A stretch of 64,000 nt of DNA from Dactylorhiza incarnata (lineage: Eukaryota > Streptophyta > Magnoliopsida > Asparagales > Orchidaceae), in the NCBI GenBank assembly GCA_033032865.1, contig JAWHQI010000229.1, positions 2,999,001-3,063,000 of the forward strand, written 5' to 3'. A model generated the notes under the pieces. It made no database searches. It saw nothing but the letters and a program-made list of their open reading frames with translations, and was not told the DNA's origin. Positions 30,907 to 40,850 of the stretch are shown here, piece by piece; position 1 is the stretch's first letter, and each line of letters starts with the position of its first letter. A program made the position numbers and the translations under genes.

Positions 30907-33900
30907 TTAGACGTCCGGACCCTCTTCTTCTGACCCGCTAGAGGAGTCCTCATCTTGGGCCTCGATGGGAGCAGGATTCACCACCTCGTGGTATAACTCT
31001 GGAAGAAGGGTGGCGAGATCAACCTGGGCCCCATCAGTAGTAAGCATGAAGCGGCGCCAGAGGCGCTCCCGCACGAACACCGCGGTTGCGATCGCCAGCT
31101 TCCGGCGCGTCTCGGCGATTTGAGCAGGGGTAAATTGGAGGAGGGTTGGCGCGTTCGACGACTCCCCCCGGCTGGGGTGGCGAAGTTCCTTTATTTCAGA
31201 CTCGGCTTCGGCGAGGCGATTACCGAGATAATCGACCTGACGCTGCGAGGCGATGAGTTGCTCCTCCAGTTCGGATATCCGTGTCACTAGCGCCACCGCG
31301 GCCTCCTGAGAAACGAGACATTAGCTAACCCCAAGTTAAGCAAGTAGGACGGAGGCGAGGCAGGCTAAATACCTCGGGAGGGGGAACCTCCTTGGCCTGG
31401 AGCTCGGCTATCTCCCTATCCCTCTCAATCATCTTCTTCTCCAACTCCGCGTGGGCGGCGCCCAGGTCGCAGAGCCGCCTGTTCGACTGAATCCCCCGCC
31501 GCGCTGTCTGGTGAATCAGCTCGGCTGTCCGGAGGGCGGAGCGTGTTGGAACCATAGGTTTGATTTGAGTTAGGATCAACATCTAATCTCTAAAGTTCAT
31601 CTATCTGATAACTTAAATCACATCATTCTAAAGAAAACATCTAATTAAATATAATGCGATCGAATCGGAGAAGAAAAGATAAAATTATCATAAGTCTTCT
31701 TGCGCTCGACGAACTGCTATCTGCGTTCGACGAACTGCTACCGGCGTTCGACGATCAGCCTCAGCGCTCGACGCTTTCTCTAAAGCTCAGCAGGTCGACG
31801 AGATAAATCAAGATCGACGAAATCTATTCAGATCAAATCAAGTATATTTTATATAAAGAGAATTGCTTAGCACATCAAAAGATAAGCTCGGCTCGACGAA
31901 AGCAAAGCTGAGTTCGACGAAATTCTATACCTCTGTCAGTTCGACTAAAATATGATTTATAGTAAACGGCTCTCTTATATATTATACAATATCTTTTGAC
32001 TAATCTAGCCGTTGCAGCATTAAAGTTCATAGCCGTTTCTGATGTGTCAAATCGACATACTTATCTTCCCAAGGAATGAAATTAAAGAGACTTTATCTCT
32101 TTCCATTTTCCCGGGCAAGAATTCAAAAAGTACTTCTCGGATTATAAATACAAGAGAGAAGGAGATATACAGACAGAGATATAGAGACAACACAAAAACA
32201 CAGCACACTCTGGTTGCTAACATCTTCCTGCAGATTAAGAACATCCTGAGACACAAATCACAACTACTTGCTCAGGATTACCATTGCATCAGAGGAAAGA
32301 AGTGTGTGAAAGAAGAGACCTCCAGAACTGTCAACAATCTGTATCAGACAGGGGGAGCTCTTCAATATCAGATCCATTCAGCACCACATCTGGATCTTCA
32401 AGAGTCTTCTTATACAGAGAAGAACATTTCAATTTCTGTGTTATTTTATTCCCTACCCCCATCTTGTACAGGGTTATTACTCCCTTCAAAAGTGAACTCC
32501 TGGTGACAGGTCACCTTAGCAAAAACCTGACTGTGGTGAATTGGGCACCTGATCAAACCTCCAATGGTGTAAGGGCACCTGATCAAAAATCCTAGTGGAT
32601 TCCTACCAGTGGGTAGAAGAGTAGATGTACCCAAGTTTTGGGGAACTACTATATTTCTTGTGTCATCTGGATTGTATTTGTTTGCTTATGTTTTATGTTT
32701 TTATTTTTGCTGTGCACTCTTACTGTTTGTGAAAATTACTCACTCAGTAAACACATATAAATATACATATCATTTATTTTGAAATCAAAAACTTAATCAA
32801 GATCTTTCAAAAAGATAAATAAGAACTAGAACCTCTCCTTTCAGAGCGGCAACTCAGGTTGGCCAACTCGCGGATAGGAACCTCCGCGAGTACCTCGACG
32901 TCATCTCGCCCATACAACCCGAAGATCAGATTGAACGCCTGATCGCCGACCTCCTCGAAATCCTCCCAAGAGGGGAGGAGCGAACTCACGGAAACCCGGT
33001 TCGCCTCATGATCCCATATCATGAGGGGGTCACCCCGGGAGTCCTTACTCGCATCCCCAGCCCGTAATGCGGGTGAGTGGAAGGGTCGGGAGGGGGACTC
33101 GCCAGAAGGCGGGAGGAAGAACCCGCTGTCTTCTGCTTTTTTAGCCTCGGCTCGCTCGCCGAGGCGATTTCGGGATCCACCTGCCCCTTGCCCTTGTCCA
33201 CCGGCGAGGCCGGCCCGCTGTCCACCGTGACCACCACCCCTGCGAGGGACCCCTCCCTGGAAGGCTCACTGGACCGTTGCCGAGAAGCATCATGAGGGGG
33301 TAAGAGGGGGACGGTGCGGTCTCCTGCATTTAAACACGAGGCAGTTAGTAACCACCCCCACCAGGAACAGATAACCAACACCGCGAGGCGAGTAAGATTT
33401 ACCCACTCCCGGATTAACGAAGGCGAGTTGATCCACGCCCTGCCGCAGGAAAACGACGTCCAAGACCTTGTCCTTCAGGAAATGGTAGAGTTCGAGCGCG
33501 TCCCCCCTCAGGCGAGGCGGTCGGTACTCTGCCTCCGTCTTCTGGATGGGGGCGAAGGGAATGTTGCCGTAGTCGCCTCGCACCAGGACGAATTTGTCCG
33601 TCCAATGGTGGACCTTATTGAAGGTCTCGGCAACCTTGACGCACACGCTGGTGAAAAATAAGGTGTCGTCGCTGGTCGCCTTCAGGGTCATCACTTTGCG
33701 GAAGGTGGAGAGGTTGAACTTTATCTTCTCTCCGCGGAGGTAGCAGGCATAAGCGACCAGGACGCTGATCGCGTTAGGGTTGACCTGCGTGGGGATCATC
33801 CCGAAATACCGGAAGACTTGACAGACCTCAGGCCACGGGGGCAGCCTCAACCCTACCTGGAAGTGGGCCAAGGGAATGGCGAGCTCTCCACTAAACAGCG

Positions 33901-34069
33901 AGTTGAGAAACTCGCCCAGCCCTGGCCGCCTCGCGGTGTAGCCCGGAGGCAGGTAACGCTTCTCGACATCCGCCAACTCCTCGTCGAGGGTCTGCGAGCT
34001 GGGAAAGTTGTGCGCCCTGAAATTGCGGACGCAGAAGGCGCGCCCCTCCTCGGATGGTTCTTTCCCCAT
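30907..34069 (-). pseudogene. Antisense gene 1 of element A (PF04195-like), interrupted by solo LTR H
   Basis: Starts ATG 34069, about 105 bp after a TATA (34172-34179). Exons inferred on the minus strand: 34069-33403; 33323-32844 and on across H to 31373; 31305-30907. Introns 33324-33402 (GTAAAT...GCAG) and 31306-31372 (GTATTT...TCAG). Exon 1 has the PF04195-like domain (about residues 50-200; GELAIPLAHFQVGLRLPPWP, NPNAISVLVAYACYLRGE). Exon 2 has a basic KKQK segment and a SWEDFEEVGDQAFNL motif shared with B. The C-terminus is coiled coil with an acidic tail (DEDSSSGSEEEGPDV). A one-base frameshift lies near 33,060, and H (31544-32843) splits the coiled-coil region. Function unknown. Confidence 0.75.
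31544..32843 (+). mobile_element. Element H: solo LTR, probably Ty1/copia type
   Basis: 1300 bp beginning TGTTGGAACC and ending CTCCTTTCA, flanked by GAGCG on both sides (31539-31543 and 32844-32848). A TATA box (TATAAATA, 32143-32150) and no coding region fit a solo LTR left by LTR-LTR recombination. The TGTTGGAA start suggests copia. The U3 part (31690-31930) is rich in GTTCGACGAACTGC-type motifs also seen at 18-19.6 kb. Confidence 0.8.
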
Positions 34070-34495
34070 AGCGGGCCGCGAGTAGGAGCAAGGGAATTCG
34101 GTGGGGGAGGTTCAGAGATAGGATGCCTGGGAGGGGTGGGGAAGCGTACCTTCCAGCGCAGGAGGACCCTCTGTTTATAGACCCTGCCCCCAGGCCTAAC
34201 CGCACGCAAGCAGATCACCTAGCGTGGCGAGTAGGCCCTAAGCAGCGAATAGATATAGAAAGAATGCATGCCCATCAGAAAAAGGAAAAATAACGAACGA
34301 AGGAAGCTCACCATACAAGCAAAAAAAGAACACATGTAAATATATGATAGACATTCTTGGGGCGCCCAACGCGAGTACAAGTAAAGAGACATAAAAGGAC
34401 GCCTGAGGATTACAAGGACCCGTGGGTCGCGAGTTAGATTGTTAAGCAGGCTCTCAAAAAATCAAAAGAAAGAACAGGGACTATCCCTGAAGATC
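34070..34495 (-). promoter_or_regulatory. Intergenic region with promoter of antisense gene 1 of A
   Basis: Contains TATAAACA on the minus strand (34172-34179) upstream of the ATG at 34069. The remainder is the 3' flank of antisense gene 2. Confidence 0.5.
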
Positions 34496-35869
34496 TCAAC
34501 CGCTATGCACCGGGCCGCGGCCCCGACGGCGAGGACGTTGGGGGTGGCGAGCTCTCCAGGCGATTCCTTGGGCCGCACGCAAGTCTTCGCGAGCCCTCTC
34601 CAGGATCCCTTCGCTTTGGCGGAGATGTTCCTCGCCTCGCCTAATGTGCTCCTCCAAAAGGGAGGCCTCCCCCACGGTGCCCGCCACCTGAGCAAAGCGA
34701 TGAAGATCGTCATCGGTAGCCTTCTGGCGAGTCTCCACCTCATATAAACTCGCCTCCACATCATTCATCTGGCCAAGTAGGCCGTCTTCACCCTGCAGGT
34801 TGTCGTGAAGTCCCTCCACTTCGGCGAGGCGATCACCAAGGTTGACAAATTGGGCCTTCACCTCGGCCGGCGGCATAATCATCAAGAAGGAATCATGGGC
34901 CCGAAGGACAGCCATCAGGCAAGTCCATGACTCCTCGTTGAAGGCAGGGGGGTCTGCGAGAAACTCCCTCAAGGGAGTGGATGCCGCTGGCGGCGGCGAC
35001 CCCGGAATCGAGTCAGAAGACGGTAGACGACTAGACGGGAGGGACCCGTGGCTGCCTGAAGACGAGAAGTCAGGCGAGAAGGGTAAGACAGAAAGAAGAA
35101 TAGAGACGAGGTAAGCGAGGCAAGTACCCTCCAACGCGTTGTCCTCTCCCTGAAGCCGAGGTGGATCTGTCCGCAACCCCCCGGTGGAGGTGGATAGGCG
35201 AAGAACCACACCAGTCCTCCCCGGCAAGGGGCCCATCGTCAGCGACTTCCCTCCAGAGGTTGGGCGGGCGGGCTGACCTATCCCAGACTGAGACAGCGGT
35301 TGTTGCAAGGGAGGAGCCGGAGTTGAACCAGCCCGCCCCAAAATTGAAGACGACGCGGTCGCTAAATCCGTTGAGGGTGCCGCAGCAGGTTGCCCTTGTG
35401 AAGGAGGGCGAGTAGAGAGCGATGCACGGAGCTTGAAGTCAAGACCTGGTAGATATAATCGGAAGAAAACCATAGCCTTACCCAACGTCAGGACGGTAGG
35501 AGCAGGAGGGAGCAGCAGGCCGGTCGCAAGGATTGGAGGCGCTCTCGCGTCCTCAGTCCCACCGGTGGTGACTTCGACCCCTCCCTCATTCTCTCGGCGA
35601 GGAACGTCAGCGTGGGGCTCTTCAGGGATCGGTGAAGCGGTAGGCCTCTTAAGTAGGGGATCACACCGGGCCGTAGAGTCGAGATCGATAGAGGACTTAT
35701 CACGCATCTCGGGTTCCGCCCTCTTTCTCTTATGCTTCCTTTTTCTCGCGGAACCCGGGAGGCCAGGCGTCGAAAACTCGTCAAGGATGTCTAGGACCGC
35801 GGCCGCCTCGGATTCGTCGTCCGCGAGAACCCGGTTATCAGCCCGAGAAGAACCCGCCCCAGAAGACAT
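34496..35869 (-). CDS. Antisense gene 2 of element A (coiled-coil protein, unknown function)
   Basis: Starts ATG 35869, about 35 bp after a TATA (35904-35911, minus strand). The uninterrupted frame is 457 codons. An in-phase 72 nt intron is likely at 35056-35127 (GTACTT...TTCAG). The N-terminus is Ser/acidic, followed by a basic cluster RKRKHKRKR (~residues 43-51) that could be a nuclear localisation signal, then Pro/Ser-rich sequence and a C-terminal coiled coil (about residues 320-440; RLAEVEGLHDN). B has a gene in the same place with the same plan. No family is recognised. It is the best preserved gene of element A. Confidence 0.6.
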   Translation of the reverse strand: MSSGAGSSRADNRVLADDESEAAAVLDILDEFSTPGLPGSARKRKHKRKRAEPEMRDKSSIDLDSTARCDPLLKRPTASPIPEEPHADVPRRENEGGVEVTTGGTEDARAPPILATGLLLPPAPTVLTLGKAMVFFRLYLPGLDFKLRASLSTRPPSQGQPAAAPSTDLATASSSILGRAGSTPAPPLQQPLSQSGIGQPARPTSGGKSLTMGPLPGRTGVVLRLSTSTGGLRTDPPRLQGEDNALEGTCLAYLVSILLSVLPFSPDFSSSGSHGSLPSSRLPSSDSIPGSPPPAASTPLREFLADPPAFNEESWTCLMAVLRAHDSFLMIMPPAEVKAQFVNLGDRLAEVEGLHDNLQGEDGLLGQMNDVEASLYEVETRQKATDDDLHRFAQVAGTVGEASLLEEHIRRGEEHLRQSEGILERAREDLRAAQGIAWRARHPQRPRRRGRGPVHSG

Positions 35870-35903
35870 CTTGGAATGAGGGGATCATGGTACACCCTCA
35901 CCC

Positions 35904-35911
35904 TATTTATA
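35904..35911 (-). promoter_or_regulatory. TATA box of antisense gene 2 of A
   Basis: TATAAATA on the minus strand, between the 3' LTR (from 36001) and the ATG at 35869. Confidence 0.5.
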
Positions 35912-35985
35912 GAAGAAGGCCCTGTCAGCGCGCAGCCCGCCGAATAGGAGGTTGGACTCTTCTTTCCGACCTCTGACGAGCTCGC

Positions 35986-35997
35986 AAAGAGAGGGGA
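35986..35997 (+). other. Polypurine tract of element A
   Basis: AAAGAGAGGGGA just before the 3' LTR. Confidence 0.65.
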
Positions 35998-36000
35998 TTG

Positions 36001-36827
36001 TGTACAACCACTATTCGGCAGACAAGAGCCAAGGGTGCCCGGCGAGTAGGCTGGCATCCCCTGGCGAGTAGAGCCAAGGGTGCCCGGCGAGTAGGCTGAC
36101 ATCCCCTTGCGAGTAGAGCCAAGGGTGTCCGGCGAGTAGGCTGGCACCCCCTGACGAGTAGAGCCAAGGGTGTCCGGCGAGTAGGCTGGCACCCCCTGGC
36201 GAGTAGATCTGAGGGCGTCCGGCGAGTAGGCCGACCCCTCCAGGCGAGTGGACCCGTTTTCAGGCGAGACCAGGTCGGGAGAATTCGCCTAGGAAGATCT
36301 TTTGAGATAAAGTCCCCTGGATGCCCTTAGTGGTCTGCCCATAGCTCCTCAGAACAGCGGAGCCCGGCTATCAGCAGACCAACTTGGGGTGCGTTTAGCG
36401 GAAACGTAAAGCGGAACTACGCTATCCGCAGGCCATCCGGACCATTTTACCCTTATAAGAGTTTGCCTATAAATAGGACCAATTATGTCTCAGATCAGCA
36501 CAGATCCACCCCCCCCCCCCCCCCCCCTTTAGAGAGCATGTGCTTTCTTCCTTGTGTTGTCTGAGACAGGCTCAGCTTCTGGTTTTCGGGAGGGGAAATC
36601 AAGTTAGATTTCCGGGTTAGTGGCGGGATCTCCTCGCTGCAGCCAGTGGGTCGTTCTTAGGGAGCTACCTACCAACCGGTGAGGGTTAGTTCTTAGCTCG
36701 GAATACTTAGTTCTAGGGATCCGACGAAGAGAGAAGTAACTCAAGCTACTCCCCAAGTCTCGAACAAGTTGGACCGGTATTCGGGTTCCAACATTTTGCA
36801 AGTTGGACCGGTATCCGGGTTCCAACA
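36001..36827 (+). repeat. 3' LTR of element A
   Basis: 827 bp copy of 22963-23776. It is longer because of a 19-base C run (36509-36527) where the 5' LTR has only six C. TSD CATGA follows. Confidence 0.92.
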
Positions 36828-37443
36828 CATGAGATTTAGTATTTTCCTTTTGCCGTGGATTCATTTTTTTTATTATCTCGGCGTTACTGTATTGCGGCGT
36901 CGGCCGCGATCTCGTCCCAATTTTCACGTCGATATTTTAAACCCAATCGATTCCTCAGATCGATACGCGTAATTTTATTATACCGCTAAAATGCGCGTCG
37001 CGAGGACGCCGATTTATTCCGATGGATTTCGCTCCCTTTCGGGTGTTTATTTTTGCTTGTAAAAGCTTTAGAGGACCAAAATAATATGTCACACTCCCCA
37101 ACTCTAATAGTAGTTGTAAAATACCCTTAATTAGAGCCTATGATTTTTGGTGATTTTTCCCAACTCATTTGGCCTTTAATTTTCTCAAAATAAACCTTTG
37201 GTAAGGTTTTAAAAATAGCAAATGACTTTCTAAAAATCCCAAAATATTACAGGAGGTGCCCCTTAGGGTGGGGCACATTTTTCATTCAGGAAGTTTTTGT
37301 CATAACTGCCCCATTTTTCCTCAGAAAAATGGGGAAGGGGGAAAGGCAGTTGGGGTGTGGTTAGAGGCAGGGAGATGGCGCAGGGGTCTTGCACCATGCG
37401 CCCTCCCGCGGCTCCCACAGCGAATCTGCGACGGATCCGCTGT

Positions 37444-38337
37444 GGGGGGGGGGGGGGGGGGCACACATGTGGAGGCGGGAGGCGGGAATCCAGAAAACAG
37501 GAGCCGCCCGATCTCCTGGGGGAGATCGTGTGGCTCCCGTCTATAAGACGGGAGGCGGCCGCTGCCGCCGCCGGGCAGCGGCCGGCTGGGGCCGGCGCCG
37601 CCCCGGTCAATGCGTCGGGGGCCGGCGCCGCCCCCGGTCAATGCGTCGGGGGCCGGCGACCACTCCGGTGGTGGTCCGGCGGCCTGTCGCCGTCGGCTGC
37701 CACCGAAAAGGTGGTAAAAAGGGGGCGGGAGACGGCGGCGTGGCCTGCATGCGCCATGCATGCTCGCCGCGCCGCCGCCTCCATGGGGAGAGCTGCCGGT
37801 GTCGCCCCCGGTCGGTGCGCCGGGGGCCGGCGAACACTCCGGTGGTGGTCCGGCGGCCGCCGCCGGGGGCGGGGTATTTCCCCGTACAGGAATAAAGAGC
37901 AGAGGAAGGGGGGGCCTGGGCCACGGGCACCGCCGGGGCTGCGTCCTCCGGCGGCCCGGCCGCCTCCTTTCGTCGGCGCAAGGGTCCCCGAGGGGGGGGG
38001 GGGGGGGGGCGGGGGGGGGGGGGGGGGGGGGGGGGGGGACCAGCGCCACCACCGGTGCTGGGGGGGGGGGGGGGTGGCTTCCACGGCCGTGTCTCCACCC
38101 GAGCCTTGCAAGGCTCGAGGTGGTGCTGGCGGCGCTCCGGCGGCGGGGAGGGGGTCGACCTGGCTCAGGGGAGTAGGAAGGATGAGGAGGAGATGTCTAC
38201 CTGTAGGGGTGGTGGAGCTCGAGAGGTTGAGGGGCGGCCGGCCATGGTGGGGAAGGAGGTGGCGGCTGTTTGAGGTTGGACAGGGCTCCGGCAGGGGGCT
38301 GGCTGGGCTAGCCCCCAGAGAAGAAGGAGGAGGAGCT

Positions 38338-38373
<36 letters not shown>

Positions 38374-38645
38374 TGGCACTCAGGGAGGGGGCTGAGCCCC
38401 TTCTTATATGGAGGAGGGGGTGGCCTCCCCTCTCCTTCCTTTTAGCCCACATGGCTAAAAGGAAGGGATGGGTGGGGGGAGATATTTTCTCTCCCCCCCC
38501 CCCCCCCTCTCTCTCTTGCCCCCTTGCCCCAATAGGAGGCCGAGCTGCCTATCCATGGGCAGCCCCCTCCATTGGGGGAGGGGCTTCTCTCCCCCCTTCT
38601 TCTCTTTTCTCAACAGATTTCAAGCTTGGGGGGGGGGGGGGGGGG
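37444..38645. repeat. Region of long G and C homopolymers
   Basis: G18 at 37444-37461, G18 at 37992-38009, G28 at 38011-38038, G15 at 38060-38074, G34 at 38338-38371, C15 at 38493-38507 and G18 at 38628-38645, in a GC-rich background. Long open frames here are artefacts of composition. Confidence 0.8.
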
Positions 38646-38785
38646 ATTGACCGAGGTCAACTTAGGGCGGGGTCCTTCATGGTCCCGGGGTCCATCAAGA
38701 TTTGCCGGGGCCGATGCCGAGTTTGTGTGCTTCACATTTTGTGCGTTGCACTGAGGTGGTCTGCATAGTCCTAAAATGGCATACT

Positions 38786-39490
38786 CTGCATATGACCTCA
38801 GATCGAGGCGCAACGAATTCCATTTCGCTCGAATCGGTCATACGAATCTAGCGGAATTGACAGAAGTCAATTCGGGGTTCGTACGACCACTATTCATAAT
38901 TATGAGATAGTGGCGCGCTACGACACTCAAAATGGTCGTTTTCTCCAAACAACCTCAGATCGAGGTGCAACGAATTCCGTTGCGCTTGTATCGATCATAC
39001 GAGTCTAATGGAACTGACAGAAGTCAATTCGGGGTTCGTATGACCATTATTCATAATTATGAGGTAGTGGCGCGCTACGACACTCAAAATGGTCGTTTAC
39101 TCCAAACGACCTCGGATCGAGGTGCAACGAATTCCGTTGCGCTTGTATCGATCATACGAGTCTAATGGAACTGACAGAAGTCAATTCGGGGTTCGTATGA
39201 CCATTATTCATAATTATGAGGTAGTGGCGCGCTACGACACTCAAAATGGTCGTTTTCTCCAAACGACCTCGGATCGAGGCGCAACGAATTCCATTGTGCT
39301 CGAATTGGTCATACAAATCTTACGGAATTGACAGAAGTCAATTCAGGGTTCGTACAACCACTATTCATAATTATGAGGTAGTTGTGCGCTACGACACTCG
39401 TTTTCTCCAAATGACCTCGGATCGGGGTGCAACGAATTCCGTTGCACTCGTATTGGTCATACGAATCTAACGGATCCGACAGGGGTCAAT
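38786..39490. repeat. 157 bp tandem array
   Basis: About 4.5 units containing GACCTCGGATCGAGG, CAACGAATTCCGTTG (palindromic), GACAGAAGTCAATTCGGGG and GTGGCGCGCTACGACACTC. Measured step 157 bp (38932, 39089, 39246). It lies at the U3 start of C's 3' LTR in element orientation. Confidence 0.85.
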
Positions 39491-39528
39491 TCGGGATTCG
39501 TAGCACATAACCCCTCATCGAGTTATGT

Positions 39529-40850
39529 TTACCATTCAGGCATACTTTTATTGGGCTCACTAGGGCCTAGTGACCCAATAAAAGTCGGGATGTTACAATC
39601 TAATAAAAATAAAGGGATTTTCGTCCCCGAAAATTGCTTAAAGTAGGGGTTAGAAAGGCATACCTGGGGAAACAGTGTTGGGTATCTTTCTCGGACGAGA
39701 TCTTCTGGTTCCCAGGTGAATTCCTCGCGTCCCCTGTTTGACCATAATATTTTGACCATCGTGATGGTTTTGTTCAGTAATTCCTTGGGCTTGGAATCTA
39801 CTATCCTTACTGGTTCAAGTTGAACAGATCGGTCAGATTGCACTGATGCTGGCGGCACGGGAAGATGTTGCTCTGGTTGGCGAAGTACACGCCTTAGTGA
39901 AGAGACGTGAAATACGTCGTGGAGGTTTCCCAGTTCAACTGGCAGAGCTAGCCTATAAGCCACCGGGTCAACTCTTTCTATGACTTGATATGGGCCCAGA
40001 TAGCGGGGATCTAGCTTTTTCTGCTTCTTTATTCGGGATATCCCATGCATAGGCTTAAATTTTAAGAAGACCATGTCTCCTACTTTGAACTCCACGAGGC
40101 GATGACGCGCATCGTAATATTTGGCTTGTCGGCTCTGTGCCTCCAGCATACGTTCTCGAATTAACCTTATTGCGGCGGTGGTATCATCTATGTAGGTGAC
40201 TCCTAAAGCTTCAGGATCTTCATCTTGTGCCCATGATAGTGGTGTTCGGCAGCGTCTTCTGTAGAGGGCTTCGTAAGGTGTCATTTTGATGCTCGCCTGG
40301 AAGCTGTTATTGTACGAGAACTCCACCAAGGGCAGCAACTGCTCCCACGGCTCATTGTGTTCCACTATGCATAATCGGAGGAGGTCTTCCCTCGTCCGGT
40401 TCGTCCTTTCCGTTTGCTCGTCGGTCTGGGGGTGGAAGGCGGTGCTAAAAGCTAATCTGGTTCCCAGATAAGCTTGCACTCACCTCCATTCTTTTGATGT
40501 AAAGCGCCCGTCGCGGTCCGAGACGATCGATTTGGGTACCCCATGAAATTGTACCACTTGTTCTATAAAGAGCCGGGCTAATATGTCGACGTCGTCGCCT
40601 TGCCGGTTCGGGATAAAACGGGCTACCTTAGTAAGGCGATCTACTACGACCCATATGGAGTCGTTCCCTGCACGAGATCGGGGTAAGCCATGGACGAAGT
40701 CCATGGATATATCATCGAACTTCCATTCTGGTACGAGCAGAGGTTGTAGTAAACCTCCTGGGCTACGACATTCTGCCTTGTCCATTTGACAGGTCTGGCA
40801 GTGCGCTACATAATTGGTAACGTCCTTCTTTATTCCTGGACAGTACAGTG
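39529..40850 (-). pseudogene. Integrase and chromodomain of element C
   Basis: The minus strand reads from the D insertion edge: LYCPGIKKDV, zinc-finger HCQTCQ, core with ISMDFVHGLP, IVSDRDGRFTS and HPQTDEQTERTN (the catalytic Asp, Asp and Glu are all visible), then a C-terminal module and a chromodomain-like end (REEFTWEPEDLVRERYP, about 39,670-39,730). A TGA at 40480-40482 interrupts the core. The last ~20 codons run into the LTR. The N-terminal zinc-finger His pair is on the other side of D (58,850-58,900). A chromodomain of this kind steers integration to chromatin marks in chromoviruses. Confidence 0.88.

Larger units (their letters stand above)
22963..36827 (+). mobile_element. Element A: complete Tat-lineage LTR retrotransposon with two antisense genes
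   Basis: LTRs are 22963-23776 and 36001-36827, with CATGA on both sides (22958-22962 and 36828-36832). The order is PBS, gag, protease-RT-RNaseH-RNaseH-integrase, 91 bp array, two minus-strand genes, PPT, LTR. The tandem RNase H domains and the antisense genes mark the Tat lineage. I count about 19 substitutions in 814 bp between the LTRs (~2.3%). The sense genes carry stops and frameshifts, and the first antisense gene carries solo LTR H. Confidence 0.92.
36828..39597 (-). repeat. Right part of the C 3' LTR
   Basis: Ends in plus view with GTCGGGATGTTACA at 39597, directly after the integrase-chromodomain reading frame, as expected for a minus-strand 3' LTR. It contains a possible alternative LTR edge TGTCACACTCC at 37087, a G-run-rich segment (37440-38650) and a 157 bp array (38786-39490). 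No gene. Confidence 0.55.

Noticed and set aside
35446..35481. A 36 nt GT-AG intron in antisense gene 2 of A
   Set aside because: Too short for a plant intron, and the frame is open through it.
37321..38452. Large Pro/Gly/Arg frames near 37-38 kb
   Set aside because: They run through G homopolymers of 15-34 bases, where any frame is poly-Gly or poly-Pro; no domain is visible.
37087..39597. A separate complete 2.5 kb solo LTR (TGTCACACTCC...GATGTTACA)
   Set aside because: The flanks (TAATA and ATCTA) do not form a TSD, and the right end directly follows C's integrase frame, so it is kept as part of C's LTR with an uncertain left limit.
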